From contig JAHCAK010000026.1 of assembly GCA_019634955.1 (NCBI GenBank), forward strand, positions 1 through 64,000: a DNA stretch of 64,000 nucleotides. Reading direction: 5' to 3'. How positions within the stretch are numbered: the stretch's first letter is position 1; each line of letters starts with the position of its first letter. Positions 8,774 through 19,578 of this stretch are shown here, piece after piece. The stretch is from Burkholderiales bacterium (GTDB taxonomy: Bacteria; Pseudomonadota; Gammaproteobacteria; Burkholderiales; Usitatibacteraceae). Both the position numbers and the translations under genes were made by a program. A model generated the notes under the pieces. The model ran no database searches, had not been told where the DNA came from, and saw only the letters and a program-made list of their open reading frames with translations.

Positions 8774-11419
8774 ATGTCGGACGACCCGCGCACGCCCGCC
8801 GCCGCGCCCGACTGGCACCGCCTGCATCCCGAGGAAGTCGCCGAGCGGCTGCGCACGGGCATCGAGGCCGGGCTCGCCGACGGCGAGGCCGGCCGGCGCC
8901 TCGGGGAGCACGGGGCCAACGAGCTGGCGGAAGGGCGGCGCCGGTCGCCCTGGCTCATGCTCCTGGGCCAGTTCACCGATTTCATGATCGTCGTGCTGCT
9001 CGCGGCCGCCGTCGTCGCGGGCGTCGTGGGCGAGCCCCAGGATTCCGCGGTCATCGTCGTGATCGTGGTGCTCAACGCGATCATCGGCTTCGCGCAGGAG
9101 TGGCGCGCCGAGAAGACCATGGCGGCGCTGCGGCGGCTGGGCGCCCCGCACGCGCGGGTGGTGCGCGGGGGCGAGGTGGCCGACATCCCCGCCCGCGACC
9201 TCGTGCCCGGCGACGTGGTGCTCCTCGAGGCCGGCAACGTCGTGCCGGCGGACCTGCGGCTCACGGGCGTCGCGCGCCTGAAGATCCAGGAGGCGGCGCT
9301 CACGGGCGAATCGGTGCCCGTCGACAAGCAGGTGGCGCCGCTGCAATCGGCCGCCGCGGCGCTGGGCGACCGCACCAACATGGCCTACAAGGGCACGATC
9401 GTCACCTACGGGCGCGGGCGCGGCATCGTCGCCGCCACCGGCATGGCCACGGAGCTGGGGCGCATCGCCGCCCTCCTGCAGTCGGCCACCGAGGGGCAGA
9501 CGCCGCTGCAGCGCCGGCTCGCCGACTTCGGCCGGCGCCTCGCCCTCGCCGCACTCGGCATCTGCGTGATCGTGTTCGTGGCCGGGATGCTGCGCGGCGA
9601 GCCGCTCGTGCTCATGTTCCTCACCGCCGTGAGCCTCGCCGTGGCGGCGATCCCCGAGGCGCTGCCGGCCGTGGTGACGGTGGCGCTCGCGATGGGCGCG
9701 GGCAAGATGGCGAGCCGCAACGCGCTCGTGCGCAGGCTCCCGGCGGTCGAGTCCCTGGGCTCGGTCACCACGATCTGCTCCGACAAGACGGGCACGCTCA
9801 CGCAGAACCGCATGGAAGTGGCGCGGCTGTGGGCAGGGGCGGCCGCGGCCGGGCTGGCGCCGCGCGCGGAGCCCTGGCCGCAGCTGCTGCGGGCGATGGC
9901 GCTGTGCAACGACGCCGTGCAGGGCGCCACGGGCGAGCTGCAGGGCGACCCCACCGAGACCGCGCTCTGCGCGCGCGCGCTCGGCGAGGGATTCGACAAG
10001 GCGGCGCTCCTCGAGACGATGCCGCGGGTGATGGAGCTGCCCTTCGATTCCGACCGCAAGCGCATGACCACCGTGCACCGCGACGGCGACGGGCACCTCG
10101 CGCTCACCAAGGGCGCGCCCGAGTCGGTGGTGCCGCGCTGTGCGCTCGCCGCCGCACCCGGCGGCGAGGCGGCGATCGATCGCGACGCGATCCTGGCCGA
10201 GGCCGAGCGCATGGCCGCCGACGGCCTGCGCGTGCTCGCGTTCGCCTCGCGCCGCTGGGAAGGGCTGCCGGCCGGCGACGAGATCGACGAGGTCGAGGAC
10301 GGCCTCGTCTTCCTGGGCCTCGCGGGCCTCATCGACCCGCCACGCGAGGAGGCCGCCGCGGCCGTCTCCGAATGCGTCGCCGCGGGCATCCGCCCGGTGA
10401 TGATCACCGGCGACCACCCGGTCACGGCGCGCGCCATCGCGGGCCGGCTGGGGATCCTCGACGAGGGCGAGGCGGTGATCGACGGCACCGAGCTCGCCCG
10501 GCTCTCGGGCGAGGAACTCCGGGAGCGTTGCGCGAGCGCCGCCGTCTACGCACGCGTGAACCCGGAGCAGAAGATCCGCATCGTGGAGGCCCTGCAGGCG
10601 CGAGGCGAGGTGGTGGCCATGACCGGCGACGGGGTGAACGACGCGCCGGCGCTCAACCGCGCCGACGTGGGCGTGTCCATGGGGCGCTCGGGCACCGACG
10701 TCGCGCGCGAGGCTTCCCACCTCGTGCTCCTCGACGACAACTTCGCGACGATCGTGGCGGCGGTCCGCGAGGGGCGGCGGATCTACGACAACATCCGCAA
10801 GTTCATCCGCTACGCGATGACCGGCAACCTGGGCGAGATCTGGACGATCTTCCTCGCGCCCTTCCTGGGGCTTCCCATCCCGCTGCTGCCCATCCACATC
10901 CTGTGGGTGAACCTCGTCACCGACGGGCTGCCGGGGCTGGCGCTCGCCGTCGAGCCAGGAGAGCGCGGGCTCATGCGGCGGCCGCCGCGGCCGGCCGGCG
11001 AGAGCGTGTTCGCGCGCGGCATGGGGCAGCACATCGTCTGGGTGGGGCTGCTGCTGGGCGGGGTGTGCGTGGGCACGCAGGCGTGGGCGCACGCGAGCGG
11101 GGTGTCGCACTGGCAGACGATGGTGTTCACGGTGCTGGCGCTGTCGCAGCTGGGCCACGTGATGGCCATCCGCTCCGACCGCGACTCGCTCTTCGCGCAG
11201 GGCGTGCTTTCCAACCTGCCACTGGCGATCACGGTGGCGGCGACGGTCGCGCTGCAGCTCGCGGTGATCTACGTGCCCTGGCTCAACGGGGTCTTCCACA
11301 CGCAGCCGCTCACGGCTGCGGAGCTGGCGCTCTGCTTCGCGCTCTCGAGCATCGTGTTCCTCGGCGTGGAGGCCGAGAAGGCGCTCGTCCGCGCGGGCCT
11401 TCTCTACCGCAGGGGCTGA
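8774..11419 (+). CDS. Cation-transporting P-type ATPase (SERCA/PMR1-like)
   Basis: An 881-residue P2-type ATPase. Visible motifs are the actuator TGES (about 176-179), the phosphorylation motif CSDKTGTLT with D337, and the hinge motif MTGDGVNDAP (616-624). About ten membrane helices are predicted; helix 4 has the PEALP sequence corresponding to the calcium-site PEGLP of SERCA-type pumps, favouring Ca2+ export, although Mn2+ or Na+ cannot be excluded. It has an N-terminal cation ATPase domain and a C-terminal four-helix domain. Third gene of the uspA-mgtE-ATPase cluster; it converges with the glycosyltransferase gene. Confidence 0.9.
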   Translation: MSDDPRTPAAAPDWHRLHPEEVAERLRTGIEAGLADGEAGRRLGEHGANELAEGRRRSPWLMLLGQFTDFMIVVLLAAAVVAGVVGEPQDSAVIVVIVVLNAIIGFAQEWRAEKTMAALRRLGAPHARVVRGGEVADIPARDLVPGDVVLLEAGNVVPADLRLTGVARLKIQEAALTGESVPVDKQVAPLQSAAAALGDRTNMAYKGTIVTYGRGRGIVAATGMATELGRIAALLQSATEGQTPLQRRLADFGRRLALAALGICVIVFVAGMLRGEPLVLMFLTAVSLAVAAIPEALPAVVTVALAMGAGKMASRNALVRRLPAVESLGSVTTICSDKTGTLTQNRMEVARLWAGAAAAGLAPRAEPWPQLLRAMALCNDAVQGATGELQGDPTETALCARALGEGFDKAALLETMPRVMELPFDSDRKRMTTVHRDGDGHLALTKGAPESVVPRCALAAAPGGEAAIDRDAILAEAERMAADGLRVLAFASRRWEGLPAGDEIDEVEDGLVFLGLAGLIDPPREEAAAAVSECVAAGIRPVMITGDHPVTARAIAGRLGILDEGEAVIDGTELARLSGEELRERCASAAVYARVNPEQKIRIVEALQARGEVVAMTGDGVNDAPALNRADVGVSMGRSGTDVAREASHLVLLDDNFATIVAAVREGRRIYDNIRKFIRYAMTGNLGEIWTIFLAPFLGLPIPLLPIHILWVNLVTDGLPGLALAVEPGERGLMRRPPRPAGESVFARGMGQHIVWVGLLLGGVCVGTQAWAHASGVSHWQTMVFTVLALSQLGHVMAIRSDRDSLFAQGVLSNLPLAITVAATVALQLAVIYVPWLNGVFHTQPLTAAELALCFALSSIVFLGVEAEKALVRAGLLYRRG

Positions 11420-11422
11420 GCC

Positions 11423-13099
11423 TCAGGGGGCGGGGCGGAAGAGGATGAAGGCCTCGGTCCGGTCGCCGGGGCGCGAGCCGCGCCAGGCCTCTCGCCACCG
11501 CGAGGCGTCGAAGTCGGGCAGTTCGCCGCGGTTGGCCTGCGCCAGCAGCGTGCGGCAGGCCGGGGCGTCCGGGTGGCCCGGTGGAAGGACGCGCAGGCCG
11601 ATGAAGTAGTCGAGGAGGGCGCGCTGCGCGTCGCCAACGCCGGCGCCGATCGTGCAGGGCGAGTCGCCCAGCTCCGCCGCGAGGCGCGCCGCGAGGCCCC
11701 GGTAGCTGCGCGCCTGGTCGATGAGCGGCAGCCCCAGCATCATCGTGAGCATCCACACCATCGTGATGCCGGCCGACCAGTTCACGACGGCGCGGCGCGT
11801 GGTCCGGAGCGACCGCGCCACGACCGCCACCCAGATGCAGGTGAGCAGCGCGGCGAGCGCGAACGGGATGAACCGGAACGGGTACGCGTACCCCGGCACC
11901 TCGCGGGCGAGGAAATCGGCCACGGCCGCGGGGCTTCCCGTCATCGCGGCGATGAAGCCCACCCAGAGGATGAGCGCGAGGAGCGAGAAGGTGGTGACGC
12001 CGAACCAGTCGAGCGCGCTCGCCGCCCCGCGCGGCAGCGAATCGAGCTCGGCCACGCCGAGCAGCACGAGCGGCACGAGGAGCGGCATGGCCGAGGCCTC
12101 GCGGCCCGGGGCGAGGAGCGAAAGGATCACGAAGAAGAACGCGCCCGCGGCGAGCGGCAGCCGGATGTCGGCGCGGGTCGCGAGCGTGCGACGGGCGCGC
12201 CACGCTGCCCACGCCGCAAGCGGGAGAGCGGGCCATGCGTACCAGGGCAGGATCTTCGCGACGTAGGCGGAATCGGCGATGGCGCCGCGCGTGATGCCGT
12301 CGGACCACCGGGTCGCGAAGGCCACGGCCGACCACTGCGCCGCGAGCGCCGGGTCGCGCCCGTGCAACGCCAGCAGCCAGGCGCCGGCGACGGCCGCCGC
12401 GGCGGCAAGGCCTCCGGCGGCGACGGCGGCGGAAACGCGCGTCCGCCAGGCGCCGCCCAACGCCGGGAGCGCCACGGCGAGCAGGGCGAGCGGCAGCGTG
12501 GGCACGATGCCGTGGCCGAGGAACGCCATGCCGAGACCGGCCGCCAGGAGCCCGGCGGCCGCCCAGGGCCGGCGCGGGGCGAGGGCGAGGCCGGCCATGC
12601 CGACCGACACGCCCGCCAGCCCGGCGAGGTCGGTGTTCATCTCGTGGGCGCGGATGAGGAGCCCCAGGCAGCCGATGAGCAGCAGCACGGCGATGCGCCC
12701 GGCCCGCGGCCCGTAGAGCGCGACCGCGGCCACGTGCACGCCGGCCATCGTGACCGCCATGAAGAAGCCGGAGGCGAGACGGGCGGCGTCGTGCTGCGGG
12801 AGCCACCCGCCGAAGGCCTTGGCGAAGCCGGCGGCGACCCAGAAGAAGAGCGGCGCCTTCTCCACGAAGGGCTCGCCGGCGAGCAGGGGGATGGCCCAGT
12901 CGCCGGAGCGCAGCATCCCGGCCACCGCGCCGAGGGCGAGCGCCTCGTCCGTCTTCCAAGGGTCGTGGCCGACGAGGCCGGGCAGGAGCCACGCGAGGCA
13001 CACCAGCAGGAAGAGCGCCGTCTTCACCGGCGTGCGCGTGCCGTCGTAGGCGATGCGCTGGCGAAGGGTGTCGACGAAGGGGTCGGCGGCGCGGTTCAA
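11423..13099 (-). CDS. ArnT-like membrane glycosyltransferase
   Basis: A 558-residue integral membrane protein with about 11-12 hydrophobic helices and the first-loop acidic motif DPWKTDEAL typical of GT-C enzymes of the ArnT/PMT group, which transfer a sugar from a polyprenyl-phosphate donor to lipid A, protein or another periplasmic acceptor. The acceptor cannot be read here. The frame opens with TTG (13099) and has no clear ribosome binding site, so the start is uncertain; an internal GTG 22 codons later is an alternative. A TACAAT on the minus strand (13131-13136) may be its -10. Confidence 0.75.
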   Translation of the reverse strand: MNRAADPFVDTLRQRIAYDGTRTPVKTALFLLVCLAWLLPGLVGHDPWKTDEALALGAVAGMLRSGDWAIPLLAGEPFVEKAPLFFWVAAGFAKAFGGWLPQHDAARLASGFFMAVTMAGVHVAAVALYGPRAGRIAVLLLIGCLGLLIRAHEMNTDLAGLAGVSVGMAGLALAPRRPWAAAGLLAAGLGMAFLGHGIVPTLPLALLAVALPALGGAWRTRVSAAVAAGGLAAAAAVAGAWLLALHGRDPALAAQWSAVAFATRWSDGITRGAIADSAYVAKILPWYAWPALPLAAWAAWRARRTLATRADIRLPLAAGAFFFVILSLLAPGREASAMPLLVPLVLLGVAELDSLPRGAASALDWFGVTTFSLLALILWVGFIAAMTGSPAAVADFLAREVPGYAYPFRFIPFALAALLTCIWVAVVARSLRTTRRAVVNWSAGITMVWMLTMMLGLPLIDQARSYRGLAARLAAELGDSPCTIGAGVGDAQRALLDYFIGLRVLPPGHPDAPACRTLLAQANRGELPDFDASRWREAWRGSRPGDRTEAFILFRPAP

Positions 13100-13147
13100 G
13101 CGCGGGCGGGGCGGCGGCGGGGCATGGGCTATTGTAGCCGCGACAAC

Positions 13148-13172
13148 AAAAAAGGCAGCCGGGGCTGCCTTT
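13148..13172 (-). terminator. Rho-independent terminator of rpmE
   Basis: Read on the minus strand, an 8-bp GC-rich stem (AGGCAGCC / GGCTGCCT) is followed by a run of six Ts. It lies 50 nt downstream of the rpmE stop, as expected for an intrinsic terminator. Confidence 0.88.
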
Positions 13173-13221
13173 CCTGTCTATGCGAGCGGGCGCTCACTTG
13201 GCGCCCGGCGCTGGGCACGCC

Positions 13222-13485
13222 TCAGGAGGGCGTGGCCGACGACTTGCGGGCGTAGCGCTTCTTGAACTTGTCGACGCGGCCGGCGGTGTCGACGATCTTC
13301 TGCTTGCCCGTATAGAACGGGTGGGACTCGGCCGAGATCTCGATCTTGTAGACCGGATACTCCTTGCCGTCCTTCCACTTGATCGTCTCGTTGGTCGAGA
13401 CCGTGGAGCGCGTGACGAAGCCGAAGTCGCAGCTCGTGTCGAGGAACACGACTTCGCGGTAGTTGGGGTGGATGCCTTCTTTCAT
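13222..13485 (-). CDS. rpmE2: 50S ribosomal protein L31 type B
   Basis: An 87-residue ribosomal protein. It has the L31 core ([31 protein letters not shown]) but only one cysteine, so it lacks the zinc-binding CxxC pairs of type A L31. This zinc-free type B is often used when zinc is short or, as probably here, as the main L31. It has its own promoter (13558-13586) and terminator (13148-13172) and is a monocistronic unit upstream of the ArnT-like gene. Confidence 0.93.
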   Translation of the reverse strand: MKEGIHPNYREVVFLDTSCDFGFVTRSTVSTNETIKWKDGKEYPVYKIEISAESHPFYTGKQKIVDTAGRVDKFKKRYARKSSATPS

Positions 13486-13557
13486 GGTCTTTCGCGCCTT
13501 TCTCGCTCGCTGGGCGCCGGGATAGGGAGGGCCAACACCGGCTGCCGGGAAACGCCA

Positions 13558-13586
13558 ATTATCGCCGAAACGGGGGGTTTACGCAA
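13558..13586 (-). promoter_or_regulatory. Promoter of rpmE2
   Basis: On the minus strand, TTGCGT (13586-13581) and GATAAT (13563-13558) are separated by 17 nt and lie about 70 nt before the rpmE2 start. An 8-bp inverted repeat, GCAAATCC / GGATTTGC (13583-13610), overlaps the -35 side and could be an operator or the tail of the rho transcript. Confidence 0.65.
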
Positions 13587-13687
13587 ATCCTATGCCAATC
13601 AAGGATTTGCCACGCCCTTCTGGGACCCCTGCGCCCGGGAATGGTTCACGGGGCGCAGGCGGGGGCGGAACCCGGCCCCGCCGCGGG

Positions 13688-14941
<1,254 letters not shown>

Positions 14942-15092
14942 GTGCGGCCGATGGGCTGGATGTGTCGAGCGGGCCCGCGCGGAAGGCGCGGGCCGGGAAT
15001 GGCGGGGGGGTTACCTGGCTGCGGAGGGCGCTGCGGATGGGGGTGCTGCGGACAAAAGGAGAACAGCCAGGACGCTTCGAGGTTAGCCCGTT

Positions 15093-15419
15093 TCAGATGT
15101 TGCTGTCAATGAAGGCGTTGAGGGCGGTCTTCGAGAGCGCGCCGACCTTGGTGGCCTCGACGTTGCCGTTCTTGAAGAGCATGAGCGTCGGGATGCCGCG
15201 GATGCCGAACTTGGGCGGCGTGCCCTGGTTCTCGTCGATGTTGAGCTTGGCCACCTTGAGGCGGCCCGCGTACTCCTGCGCGATCTGCTCGAGGGCGGGC
15301 GCGATCATCTTGCAGGGGCCGCACCATTCCGCCCAGTAGTCCACGAGCACGGGTGTCGCGCTCCTCAGGACCTCCTGGTCGAAGGAATCGTCCGTCACCT
15401 GGATGATGTTGTCGCTCAC
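15093..15419 (-). CDS. trxA: Thioredoxin 1
   Basis: A 108-residue cytosolic thioredoxin with the redox motif WCGPC (C33, C36) and the cis-proline region [11 protein letters not shown]. It reduces protein disulfides using thioredoxin reductase. The frame starts at a GTG (15419) preceded by GAGAGG. Upstream of rho in the standard trxA-rho arrangement and divergent from fdxA. Confidence 0.96.
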   Translation of the reverse strand: MSDNIIQVTDDSFDQEVLRSATPVLVDYWAEWCGPCKMIAPALEQIAQEYAGRLKVAKLNIDENQGTPPKFGIRGIPTLMLFKNGNVEATKVGALSKTALNAFIDSNI

Positions 15420-15646
15420 GGTTGCCTCTCGGTATCGTCGGGGGTGTCGCGCCGGTCGGGGCCGCCCCGTGGACGGCCGGGCGCGCGGGATGGGGTGGAA
15501 TCCTAGCCTAATCCCGGGCCGGCAGGCAAAGCGCGCGGGAGCGCGGCCCGGGAGGAGCCGGCGTCCGGGTGCCGATCTGGTAAAATCCCGCGCTCTCCCG
15601 CACCCGGGCGAGCCGCGAGCCGCCCCGTTCCCGAAAGGTCCGATTC

Positions 15647-15970
15647 ATGACGTACGTCGTCACCGAGTCCTGCGTCAAGTGCAAGTACACCGATTGCGTG
15701 GACGTGTGCCCCGTGGACTGCTTCCGCGAGGGGCCCAACATGCTGGTCATCGACCCCGACGAGTGCATCGACTGCACCCTGTGCGTGGCCGAGTGCCCCG
15801 TCGAGGCCATCTTCGCCGAGGACGACGTGCCCGCCGACCAGAAGGAGTTCATCGCGCTCAACGCGGAGCTCTGCAAGACCTGGAAGCCGCTGGTGGAGCG
15901 CAAGGACGCGCCCGCCGACGCCGACGAGTGGAAGAACGTGAAGGACAAGCGCCACCTCATCGAGAAGTAG
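15647..15970 (+). CDS. fdxA: 7Fe ferredoxin FdxA
   Basis: A 107-residue electron carrier with one [3Fe-4S] and one [4Fe-4S] cluster. Cysteines C9, C12, C17 and C21 in the first motif and the second motif [12 protein letters not shown] match the Azotobacter ferredoxin I pattern. A ribosome binding site, AAAGG, lies 9 nt before the ATG, and a TAAAAT (15581-15586) may be the -10. Its 3' end overlaps the convergent triheme cytochrome gene by 14 nt. Confidence 0.95.
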   Translation: MTYVVTESCVKCKYTDCVDVCPVDCFREGPNMLVIDPDECIDCTLCVAECPVEAIFAEDDVPADQKEFIALNAELCKTWKPLVERKDAPADADEWKNVKDKRHLIEK

Positions 15971-16643
15971 GCGCGCCGCCTCCGTCCGCGGCGCGCCCGC
16001 CGGGGCGCGCCACGCTGTGGCATCGCTCGCAGGCATGCCACGCCGGGAAGGCCACCTTCCCGTGGCACATTCCGCACGACTGGCCCCGGAAGATCGATTC
16101 CATCGTGGTGACGGACTCGCCCGCCTTCGCGGCAAAGGGCGCCGGGTGGCAGCTGCCGCAGCCCAGCCACGCGGCGTGGGCACGGTGGGAGAAGCGCACG
16201 TAGGGCATTTCCCTGGTCCGGCGCAGGATCACGTCCAGGTCGTGCGGGACCGGCGCCGCGCCGCCGCCAAGGGCGGCCCGTGGCGAGATGCGCCCCTCGG
16301 CCAGGGCCGCGGACCAGTCGACGAAGCCCCCGCGATCCAGCGGAAAGCCCGCGAGCGCCTCGTGCGGCTTCTGCAGGCGCCCGTGCGCCGGACCTTCGCG
16401 ATCGAGGAAAAGATCCTCGCCCGCCATCGGCGAGCCCGGGCGATGCGTGGGCGCGGATGGCGCCGGCCTGCGCGCCTCCGGCCGCACGAGTTCGGATGGC
16501 GGGATGGGCCGGATGAGCATCGGCTGGCGAACCGGCGGGTCCGCCCGGCGGGCCTGGGCCGCGAGGTCCGCGGCGGCCAGCGCGAGCGGCACCGCCAGAA
16601 GGCACTTCGCCCAGCCTGTCCTCGATCCCGCTCCTGCGCTCAT
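15957..16643 (-). CDS. Periplasmic c7-type triheme cytochrome
   Basis: A 228-residue exported protein: an N-terminal signal peptide (hydrophobic [15 protein letters not shown]), then a proline-rich stretch, then three CxxCH heme motifs near the C-terminus (CGSCH, CGMCH, CERCH). Paired histidines such as FSHRAH supply likely second axial ligands, as in c7/c3-type triheme domains. Role: periplasmic electron transfer, partner unknown. The ATG at 16643 was chosen because GGAG lies 6 nt upstream. Divergently transcribed from the heme-motif diguanylate cyclase, a possible functional pair. Confidence 0.8.
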   Translation of the reverse strand: MSAGAGSRTGWAKCLLAVPLALAAADLAAQARRADPPVRQPMLIRPIPPSELVRPEARRPAPSAPTHRPGSPMAGEDLFLDREGPAHGRLQKPHEALAGFPLDRGGFVDWSAALAEGRISPRAALGGGAAPVPHDLDVILRRTREMPYVRFSHRAHAAWLGCGSCHPAPFAAKAGESVTTMESIFRGQSCGMCHGKVAFPAWHACERCHSVARPGGRAADGGGAPTSR

Positions 16644-16685
16644 CACCGGCTCCGTCGGCGCCGCGCGCGATCCCGGCTTTCGGGC

Positions 16686-16713
16686 TTGCGCCCCGCAACA
16701 GGGGGCCTAGAAT
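16686..16713 (+). promoter_or_regulatory. Promoter of the heme-motif diguanylate cyclase
   Basis: TTGCGC (16686-16691) and TAGAAT (16708-16713) are separated by 16 nt, about 27 nt before the GTG start. Between -10 and start lies a GGAG ribosome binding site (AACAGGAGAG). Confidence 0.6.
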
Positions 16714-16740
16714 CGCCGCGGCGAAACAGGAGAGTATCGC

Positions 16741-18564
16741 GTGCGCGTCCCAGAACCCGAACAGGCCCCTCTACCCTGGCACCGGCGGCTCTCCGCCCGC
16801 CTCTCCGCGAGCGTGCTGGCCGTGCTCGCCGGCGCGCTTGCAGTCGCCGGGGCGTGGATCGGCGCGCAGGAGCATCGCCGGTTCGAGGAGCAGCATCGCG
16901 AACACGCGGCGCAGGTCTCGCGCATGGTGGCGCGCGCTCTCTCGGAGCGCATGCTCGCGGGAGGCGGCGCCGCGGTCTGGCGCGACGTGGCGCAGGTCTC
17001 GCGCGAGTTGCAGGCGGCGGTGGGCGCGCGGCGCATCCTCGTCCTCGCGCGCGACGGGCGCGTGAAGGCGACCACCGACGCGAGCCTGGAAGGCCATCGG
17101 TTCTCGCGCGAGACCGACCCCGAGTGCGCCGCCTGCCACGGCGCCGGGATGCGGCCCTTTCCTTCCGTCGTGGTGCGTGAGGGGGACGCGGGCGCCGTCC
17201 TGCGCGTCGTCGGCGCGATCGAGAAGCTGCCCGGCTGCGAGGCCTGCCATCGCGAGCCGGAAGTCTTCCGCGGCATGATCGCGATCGACTTCGCCCTGGA
17301 GGGCGAACGGGCCGCCGCGCGCGAGCGCAACCGGTTGCTGGTGGCGACCGGCGCGTCCGCGGCCGCGGCCATGGCGGCCGTGCTCTTCCTCCTGCTGCAC
17401 GTCCTCGTGCACGAGCCGGTGGGCACCCTCGTGCGCTCGGCGCGCGCGCTGGGCGGCGGCGACCTCGGGGCGCGCAGCCCCGTGCGCCGCGACGACGAGC
17501 TGGGCCGCCTCGGCGGCGAGTTCAACCGCATGGCGAGCCGGATCGAGGACCAGGTCCGGCGCATCGAGTCGGGCCGGCGCGAGATGGAGCTCATCTACAG
17601 CCTCGTCGTGGAGGTGAGCCGCAACCTCGAGGTCTCGCAGGTCCGCGCCGCCGTGCTGAAGGTGCTGGGCGAGCGGCTGCCGTTCCGCCAGCTCCTCTTC
17701 TGCGTGGCGGAAAGCGGCGGCCGCGGCTGGTCGACCCAGGTCCGCGATGTCGCGGGCCGCGACGACACCTTCTCCGGCGCGGGGGACCTCGAGGAGGTCG
17801 CCTGCGGCCCGGACGGGCCGCGCGAGGCGGCGCTGCCCGGGATCCCGGGGGACCTGGTGTTAAGGGCCTGCCGGGAGCGCGCGCCGGTGCACGCGGTGCA
17901 CGCGGGATCCGACCACCTTGTCCTGCCGCTCGAGCACCGCGGGCGGCTCGCCGGGATCTTCGTCGCGAGCCACGCATCGCCCGTGCCCGCCCCGGACGAG
18001 GCCACGCTGCGCAACCTCGCCGTGCACATCGGGCTCGCGCTCGACAACGCCCTCAACTTCACGCAATCGATCACGGACGGGCTCACCGGGCTCGCCAACA
18101 AGCGCCACGGGGCCGTGCGGCTGGAGGAGGCCCTGCACGCCTCGCGGCGCCATGGGGTGCCGGTCTCGCTCATGATGATCGACATCGACCACTTCAAGCG
18201 GGTCAACGACGGGCACGGCCACCTGGCCGGCGACGCCGTGCTGAAGGTCGTGGCGGCGCGCATCCGGGCCGCGTGCCGCGCAGGCGACACCCTGGCGCGT
18301 TACGGCGGCGAGGAGTTCATGGCGGTGCTTCCGTATGCCGCGGCGGACGCGGCACGCCATCTGGGCGAACGGTTCCGGCGCGCCGTGGGCGGGACGCCGG
18401 TCGCCCTTCCGGGCGGAGGGGGCGAGCTCGCCGTCACCGTGAGCATCGGGGTGGTGCAGTTCGACGCGGCCGCCGATGACGCCGCGACACTCCTGGCGCG
18501 CGCCGACGCGGCGCTGTACAGGGCCAAGCGCGAGGGGCGGGACCGCGTGGTGGTTGCCGCCTGA
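16741..18564 (+). CDS. Diguanylate cyclase with periplasmic di-heme-type sensor
   Basis: A 607-residue membrane sensor starting at GTG with a GGAG site. Order: helix 1 (about 21-41); periplasmic domain with two heme c motifs, CAACH (129-133) and CEACH (166-170); helix 2 (about 199-222); HAMP linker; GAF-like domain (about 290-445); and a GGDEF domain with active-site GGEEF (522-526). An RxxD inhibitory site (RAGD, 512-515) stands five residues upstream, so product inhibition by c-di-GMP is expected. It probably makes c-di-GMP in response to redox state or a gas ligand of covalently bound heme. Neighbours are a triheme cytochrome and bd oxidase, supporting a respiratory signal. Confidence 0.87.
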   Translation: MRVPEPEQAPLPWHRRLSARLSASVLAVLAGALAVAGAWIGAQEHRRFEEQHREHAAQVSRMVARALSERMLAGGGAAVWRDVAQVSRELQAAVGARRILVLARDGRVKATTDASLEGHRFSRETDPECAACHGAGMRPFPSVVVREGDAGAVLRVVGAIEKLPGCEACHREPEVFRGMIAIDFALEGERAAARERNRLLVATGASAAAAMAAVLFLLLHVLVHEPVGTLVRSARALGGGDLGARSPVRRDDELGRLGGEFNRMASRIEDQVRRIESGRREMELIYSLVVEVSRNLEVSQVRAAVLKVLGERLPFRQLLFCVAESGGRGWSTQVRDVAGRDDTFSGAGDLEEVACGPDGPREAALPGIPGDLVLRACRERAPVHAVHAGSDHLVLPLEHRGRLAGIFVASHASPVPAPDEATLRNLAVHIGLALDNALNFTQSITDGLTGLANKRHGAVRLEEALHASRRHGVPVSLMMIDIDHFKRVNDGHGHLAGDAVLKVVAARIRAACRAGDTLARYGGEEFMAVLPYAAADAARHLGERFRRAVGGTPVALPGGGGELAVTVSIGVVQFDAAADDAATLLARADAALYRAKREGRDRVVVAA

Positions 18565-18580
18565 CCGCGCGGGCGGCGGT

Positions 18581-19567
18581 TCAGTCGTAGAGCCCGCCCC
18601 GGGCCTTGCCGCGGAACACGCGGTACGAAATGACCGTGTAGGCCACGATGAACGGCAGCACCACGAGCGCCCCGGCGAGCACGACCTTGAGGGACGACGG
18701 GTGCGCCGCCGCCTCCCAGAGGGTGAGCCTGTCGATCACCACGTAGGGGAAGAGGCTGTAGGCGAGCCCGAGGAAGCTGATGGCGAAGATCGCCACCGCC
18801 GCCGCGAAGGGCTGCCAGTCGCGCGCGCCGCCGCCCGCCGCGAGCCGCCCCGTCGAGCGCCACACGATGACGCCGGCCCACACGCACGCCGCGGGCAGCG
18901 CCATGAGCGCGAGCGTGCCGGGGAAATCGAACCACTTGGCGCGCACCGTCTCGCTCACGAGCGGCGTGGCGAGGCTCACGAGGCCCACGCCCAGCGCCAC
19001 CCACAGGAGCCCCCAGCGCGACCACGCGAGGGCCTTCGCCTGCAGCGCGCCCTCGGTCTTCAGCACGAGCCAGGTCGCGCCCAGCAGCACGTAGCCGCCG
19101 CACACGCTCGCCCCCACGACCATCGCGAAGAGCAGGTAGCCGACGCCGGGCTCGAACCCGGTGATGTAGCGCCCCAGCATGAGGCCCTGCGCGAACGAGG
19201 CCACGAAGGAGCCGGCCCAGAAGAGCCAGTTCCAGAGCTCGCGGTGCCAGCCCTGCGCCTTCATGCGGAACTCGAAGGCCACGCCGCGGAACATGAGGCC
19301 CACGAGCATGGCGACCACCGGCAGGTAGAGCGCGCCCAGCACGACGCCGTGGGCGGCCGGGAAGGCGACGAGCAGGATCCCCACGCCGAGGACCAGCCAG
19401 GTCTCGTTGGCGTCCCAGAACGGGCCGATGGAGGAGACCATCACCGACTGCTCCTCCGGCGTCGCCGCCGGCATGAGCATGCCCACGCCGAGGTCGTAGC
19501 CGTCGAGCACGACGTAGGCGAGCACCGCGGCGCCCATGAGCGCCATGAAGACGAGCGGAAGGTCCAT
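18581..19567 (-). CDS. cydB: Cytochrome bd-type quinol oxidase subunit II
   Basis: A 328-residue membrane subunit with about eight to nine helices. It starts MDLPLVFMALM and has the conserved GYDLGVGML and GPFWDANETWL segments of CydB/CioB. It pairs with CydA to form an oxygen-reducing quinol oxidase. It lies 11 nt after cydA. No small cydX-like frame follows: its stop is 16 nt from the convergent cyclase gene. The ATG at 19567 replaces a longer open frame that merely overlaps cydA antisense to nothing useful. Confidence 0.93.
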   Translation of the reverse strand: MDLPLVFMALMGAAVLAYVVLDGYDLGVGMLMPAATPEEQSVMVSSIGPFWDANETWLVLGVGILLVAFPAAHGVVLGALYLPVVAMLVGLMFRGVAFEFRMKAQGWHRELWNWLFWAGSFVASFAQGLMLGRYITGFEPGVGYLLFAMVVGASVCGGYVLLGATWLVLKTEGALQAKALAWSRWGLLWVALGVGLVSLATPLVSETVRAKWFDFPGTLALMALPAACVWAGVIVWRSTGRLAAGGGARDWQPFAAAVAIFAISFLGLAYSLFPYVVIDRLTLWEAAAHPSSLKVVLAGALVVLPFIVAYTVISYRVFRGKARGGLYD

Positions 19568-19578
19568 GGCCGCCCCCC

